A model generated the notes under the pieces. The model saw only the letters and a list, made by a program, of their open reading frames with translations, did no database searches and was not told the origin of the DNA. 16,816 nucleotides of DNA from Anaerolineaceae bacterium. GTDB taxonomy: Bacteria; Chloroflexota; Anaerolineae; Anaerolineales; Anaerolineaceae. The position numbers and the translations under genes are program-made. Where the stretch lies: NCBI GenBank assembly GCA_027348305.1, contig DAIEPS010000018.1, positions 1 to 16,816 of the forward strand, written 5' to 3'. Below are positions 13,620 to 16,816 of the stretch, piece by piece; the stretch's first letter is position 1, and every line of letters begins with the position of its first letter.

Positions 13620-14360
13620 TTATGGTGTGGCAGTTACGCTTGGTGTCGGCAGCCCCGGTGTTTGGTTGGCTGGTGTGCTTGTAGCCCTCACCGTTGGTGT
13701 CGGAGTAACGATATTGGCGCGGACAGTGATGGTATCTCCAACATTGATCGCATTTTCATCTGCAATTTTGTTTTGCAGTTTGATATCCGCAACCGTGCTG
13801 TTGAAGTAAGCTGCAATCGTCGCCAGTGTATCACCAGATTGAATGATATAGGTGTATTTTGTACCTCGGGTTACATCATCAGGAACGCGGGTAGGTGTGG
13901 GCATTTTCTGTCCAGGGGCCGGGATCCAGATGGTATCTCCAGGATTAATGGGGCAAGTATTTGCTGGGTTTGTAAACAGATTGATCTGCTGCATGTAAAG
14001 CAGGTCCGCATTATGAGTTCTGGCGATGTCATAACAATTATCGCCTTCTTGTACAACATATTGATATGGTGCAGCCGGTGTTGCTGTTTGTTCAGGTGTT
14101 GGGGTCAATGTCTCGGTGGGCGTCATGGACGGCGTGGGTGAAGGTTGTGTCGCCGTTGGCGTGGAGGTTACCGTTGCTGTTGGCGTTTTGGTTGAGAATA
14201 ATCCCGCGAAGGGCTTTTTCTGTCCGCCTAAGACAGCAATTATGATAATAATGCCAAGAATGACAAGAACCCCAGCCAATCCGCCTAAGAAATAAGGCAT
14301 CATTTTTTGTCGATTTTCGAATTTCTTGATCACATTTTGTGGAGAGTCTTTTCCGCTCAT
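13620..14360 (-). CDS. Membrane-anchored double-LysM protein
   Basis: 246 aa. A short charged N terminus and one helix (about 22-45) anchor it, with the rest predicted outside the cell. A threonine/proline-rich linker (57-98) leads to LysM domain 1 (about 101-147, YVVQEGD...INPGDTIWIP), a second short linker with PTPTR, LysM domain 2 (about 171-215, YIIQSGDTL...INVGDTI), and a T/P-rich tail. LysM domains bind N-acetylglucosamine polymers such as peptidoglycan, so it probably tethers the membrane to the wall. C109 and C136 in LysM 1 could form a disulfide. No catalytic domain is present. It converges on the gene at 11358, with the insertion sequence between them. The AGGA before the start is weak. 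Confidence 0.88.
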   Translation of the reverse strand: MSGKDSPQNVIKKFENRQKMMPYFLGGLAGVLVILGIIIIIAVLGGQKKPFAGLFSTKTPTATVTSTPTATQPSPTPSMTPTETLTPTPEQTATPAAPYQYVVQEGDNCYDIARTHNADLLYMQQINLFTNPANTCPINPGDTIWIPAPGQKMPTPTRVPDDVTRGTKYTYIIQSGDTLATIAAYFNSTVADIKLQNKIADENAINVGDTITVRANIVTPTPTVRATSTPANQTPGLPTPSVTATP

Positions 14361-14381
14361 ATTTGATCCTATAGTATTGTC

Positions 14382-14412
14382 TGTATAGAGTAACCTATCA
14401 AGTATTTTTCAA
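14382..14412 (-). promoter_or_regulatory. Weak candidate promoter of the LysM gene
   Basis: On the minus strand TTGAAA (14407-14412) and TATACA (14382-14387) are separated by 19 bp, longer than optimal. The LysM start is about 22 bp downstream. Low confidence. Confidence 0.25.
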
Positions 14413-14489
14413 AAAAATTTAGGATTACGAAAAGTCGAGTATCTACCCGCTTCACTCAAAAACATCATACCACAAAAAAACCACCTGTT

Positions 14490-14517
14490 TTTCCATTATT
14501 TATGCGCATGTTATAAT
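14490..14517 (+). promoter_or_regulatory. Promoter of the STAS/kinase gene pair
   Basis: A perfect TATAAT (14512-14517) follows a weaker TTTCCA (14490-14495) at 16-bp spacing. The STAS gene begins 44 bp later with GGAGG at 14549-14553. Together with the LysM promoter it occupies the 200-bp divergent spacer, which shows no other feature. Confidence 0.55.
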
Positions 14518-14560
14518 AATCCAAATTATTTATTCGGCACTTTTCTTTGGAGGCTGCTCA

Positions 14561-14896
14561 ATGGAAATCATCTCAAATCAATTCAAGCATTGTGATGTGG
14601 TCAAAGTGGTTGGCAGATTGGATAGTTCCACTGCCCCCTTACTGATCGACCAATTGAACAAGATCACGGATGAGAACCGCTTTAAAATCGTAATGGATTT
14701 CAGCGAACTGACCTTCATTTCAAGCGCAGGTCTGCGTGTATTAATTTCCACGTTGAAGAACTGCAAACGCTATAACCGCGGAGAATTGGTATTGGCTTCT
14801 CTGGCTCCCAATATTTTATCGGTTTTTGACCTGGCCGGTTTCACTGCCATCTTTAAAATATTCCCAGATGTTCTCGCCGCCGTGGGGGCATTCTAA
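14561..14896 (+). CDS. STAS-domain anti-sigma-factor antagonist (SpoIIAA/RsbV-like)
   Basis: 111 aa, a single STAS domain of normal length. The motif DFSELTFISSAGLRVL (46-61) is the conserved phosphorylation loop; aligned with SpoIIAA, S55 is the serine expected to be phosphorylated, while the preceding residue is S54 instead of the usual aspartate. In partner-switching systems the unphosphorylated form binds the cognate kinase and releases the kinase's other target. The gene immediately downstream encodes just such a kinase, 10 bp away, so the two are likely partners in one operon. GGAGG precedes the ATG at good spacing. Confidence 0.92.
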   Translation: MEIISNQFKHCDVVKVVGRLDSSTAPLLIDQLNKITDENRFKIVMDFSELTFISSAGLRVLISTLKNCKRYNRGELVLASLAPNILSVFDLAGFTAIFKIFPDVLAAVGAF

Positions 14897-14906
14897 TCTT
14901 TTTTCG

Positions 14907-16816
14907 ATGCCAACCAAAATTTTTCCCGGTGTCTATGCTAGCCTGGCTGAAATCGCTGATTTCGTCAGAGATGCCGTTGAAGATATCGGGTTCAATCCTG
15001 CAGATCTTTTTTCACTAGAAACAGCCGTTGACGAGGCTGTTTCTAATATTATTGAGCATGCTTATGAGGGGGAAGGCAAAGGTGATATAACCTGCACCGT
15101 TTTGCTGCAATTTGAGGCCATTCAAGTCATCCTTGAAGACCATGGGAAGTCCTTTGATCCATCTTGTGTGCCCATCCCCGATATCTCAGCCGACCTGGAT
15201 GATCGTCTGGATCATGGCCTGGGCGTTTACATGATGTGCCAATTGTTGGATGATATCCATTTTGAATTCCTGGATGGCACCAATCGTCTGACAATGCTCA
15301 AGAAGAAAACACCTGAACCTTTATCCATTTCAACGCTTGAGCCCCTTCAACTCTGGAAGCATTTTTTACTCCTTGGCGAAGAGCTTCTCAAACAGCCCAA
15401 CGCGCTCGTCCTAAGCAAAATATTCAGCCAGACGGTTGAAAAAGAATTGGCGTGCACAGCTCAACTCTGGTTGGCAAAACCTTATTACCCCCTGCCAGGT
15501 GAACCGGATGTTGAAACGCTGCCGAATGATAAGGCCCCGCAGATAGTTCAACGATCCTGCTCTGAAAACAAGATCATTGCCGCTTCAGAAGACTGTGAAT
15601 TGGCGTTGCCGATCATCACACAAACCAGCATGCTCGGCGTTCTGTATGCAAATCGTCCTGCCGATCATCCTTTCAGCAGTCAAGAAAAAGAGATCCTCGA
15701 AGCCCTGGTTGCCACAGTCGCCGCATCCATGCAGGTCAACCGCCAGGTGGCGTTAAAGAATTGGCGTTATGACCAGATCTCTCTGGTAAGGTCGGTAAGT
15801 TCGCAAATTGCCAATGTTCTCGATCTGGATGAATTATCAAAACGAGTCACAAATCTTATTCAATGTTCGTTCCATTACTATCATGTTGCGCTTTATACGG
15901 TTGAAGAAGGTTCAGATACGCTCAGATTCCGTGCCAGCTCATTAAATTGTGCTCCAAACTCGGAACTTCCTCTTTATACGATAAAAATCGGCGAGGGTCT
16001 GATAGGTACTGTTGCCTCAACCGGAAAAGAGATCATAGCGAAAGATGTGACCCTGGAACCCCGATTCAGAGAACTGGCAGACCTTCCCGATACCAGATCC
16101 GAGGCGGTTTTACCGCTGCTGGTTGAAAATCGAATTTTGGGGGTATTGGATGTTCAAAGCGATGTCATCGGCGCATTTCACGAGACAGATTTGCTGGTGG
16201 TGCGCACCCTGGCGGACAATATTGCCCTGGCAGCTGAAGGCGCCCGCATCTACGAAAAATTAGAAGAACGCGCCAAACAAATGTCCGCCGTGGCGGAGAT
16301 CAATTATGCACTCTCATCAATTCTTGATCTTGAACAATTGCTCAAGGAAATTGTCAATGTCATTCACGACCGCTTTTCCATTCCCCTGGTTCACATTTAT
16401 ACGGTCCATTCAGGCCGGCAAAAAGTAATTTTCCAGGCTGGCAGCGGAAAACGCGCCCAAAACCTGAAGATCAACTCGTTTGCCTTTGACCTGGATTCGC
16501 CTTTGGGAATGATCCCCAATGTGGCGCGTACTGGAAGATCCATGCTTGCCAACGATGTTTCAAAAGAACCCCTCTTTCGACCAACCCGGAATTCTCCAAA
16601 TGAAACCAAAGCAGAAATGACCATTACTCTTAAATTTGGAGATAACGTTTTGGGTGTATTAGACCTACAATCCAATCAAAAAAACGTTTTCAATGAAGGT
16701 CAGCTTGACCTGTTTGAAGGTCTGGCATCTGGTATCGCACTTTCAATTCGTAACGCAACACTTTTCCGCACAGAAAAATGGCGGCGTAATGTTGCAGAAA
16801 CCTTCAAAGATGTAGC
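14907..16816 (+). CDS. RsbW-like serine kinase fused to tandem GAF domains (incomplete)
   Basis: Open without a stop from the ATG at 14907 to the window end (636 codons read). Residues 1-135 form a GHKL ATPase of the RsbW/SpoIIAB type: N-box ETAVDEAVSNIIEHAY (38-53, with E43 and N47), G1 box DHGKSFDP (78-85) and G2 box GLG (104-106). Three GAF-like domains follow at about 153-277, 288-453 and 465-622, the second and third joined by a helix typical of signalling linkers. GAF domains bind small ligands or chromophores; none is identified. The kinase should phosphorylate the adjacent STAS protein under GAF control. A C-terminal PP2C/SpoIIE phosphatase is common in such proteins but lies outside this window. 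No good ribosome site is seen, so coupling to the STAS gene is likely. Confidence 0.85.
   Translation, partial: MPTKIFPGVYASLAEIADFVRDAVEDIGFNPADLFSLETAVDEAVSNIIEHAYEGEGKGDITCTVLLQFEAIQVILEDHGKSFDPSCVPIPDISADLDDRLDHGLGVYMMCQLLDDIHFEFLDGTNRLTMLKKKTPEPLSISTLEPLQLWKHFLLLGEELLKQPNALVLSKIFSQTVEKELACTAQLWLAKPYYPLPGEPDVETLPNDKAPQIVQRSCSENKIIAASEDCELALPIITQTSMLGVLYANRPADHPFSSQEKEILEALVATVAASMQVNRQVALKNWRYDQISLVRSVSSQIANVLDLDELSKRVTNLIQCSFHYYHVALYTVEEGSDTLRFRASSLNCAPNSELPLYTIKIGEGLIGTVASTGKEIIAKDVTLEPRFRELADLPDTRSEAVLPLLVENRILGVLDVQSDVIGAFHETDLLVVRTLADNIALAAEGARIYEKLEERAKQMSAVAEINYALSSILDLEQLLKEIVNVIHDRFSIPLVHIYTVHSGRQKVIFQAGSGKRAQNLKINSFAFDLDSPLGMIPNVARTGRSMLANDVSKEPLFRPTRNSPNETKAEMTITLKFGDNVLGVLDLQSNQKNVFNEGQLDLFEGLASGIALSIRNATLFRTEKWRRNVAETFKDV

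Noticed and set aside
1..16816. CRISPR array
   Set aside because: No set of regularly spaced direct repeats was seen anywhere in the window.

Overview
The window looks like a chromosomal piece of an anaerobic member of the Chloroflexota, most likely class Anaerolineae. This is an inference from gene content: a threonine/proline-rich LysM envelope protein, a DUF5668-type membrane protein, an RsbW-type kinase fused to tandem GAF domains, and a ferredoxin-type group 4 [NiFe]-hydrogenase. No rRNA or other species marker is present.

Layout. Positions 1-511 hold no gene but contain a ~360-bp foldback element (6-365) and a rho-independent terminator (447-484) serving the leftward ATP-grasp ligase gene (512-1483). 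A divergent promoter region (1484-1712) separates that gene from the main feature, a compact rightward operon (1713-10121). It encodes ten subunits of a membrane-bound, energy-converting group 4 [NiFe]-hydrogenase plus its HycI-type maturation protease. The order is an MbhD/E-type (NuoJ-like) subunit, NuoK-like, NuoL-like, NuoM/N-like, NuoA/MbhI-like, then the hydrogenase and connecting subunits (NuoB, C, D, H, I = MbhJ, K, L, M, N types), then the protease. Both CxxC nickel-binding motifs of the large subunit and a removable C-terminal tail are present, so this is a hydrogenase and not respiratory complex I. The expected reaction is ferredoxin oxidation coupled to proton reduction (or the reverse), linked to ion translocation through two antiporter-like subunits.

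Downstream come a three-stem palindromic repeat (10175-10254), a CDF-family metal exporter (10359-11264) with a clear terminator, and an eight-helix membrane protein (11358-12140). An intact IS3/IS150-type insertion sequence (about 12173-13590) follows, with a programmed -1 frameshift site. It sits between two convergent genes, apparently inside what used to be their shared terminator hairpin. Beyond it are a leftward membrane-anchored double-LysM protein (13620-14360) and a rightward partner-switching pair: a STAS anti-sigma-factor antagonist (14561-14896) and an RsbW-like kinase with GAF domains (14907 to the window end, incomplete).

How the genes work together: the hydrogenase operon is a self-contained energy-conserving module whose dedicated protease finishes the large subunit; the general Hyp metallocentre genes are not here. 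The STAS/kinase pair is a separate regulatory module. The ligase, CDF transporter and LysM protein show no obvious functional link to the hydrogenase beyond proximity.
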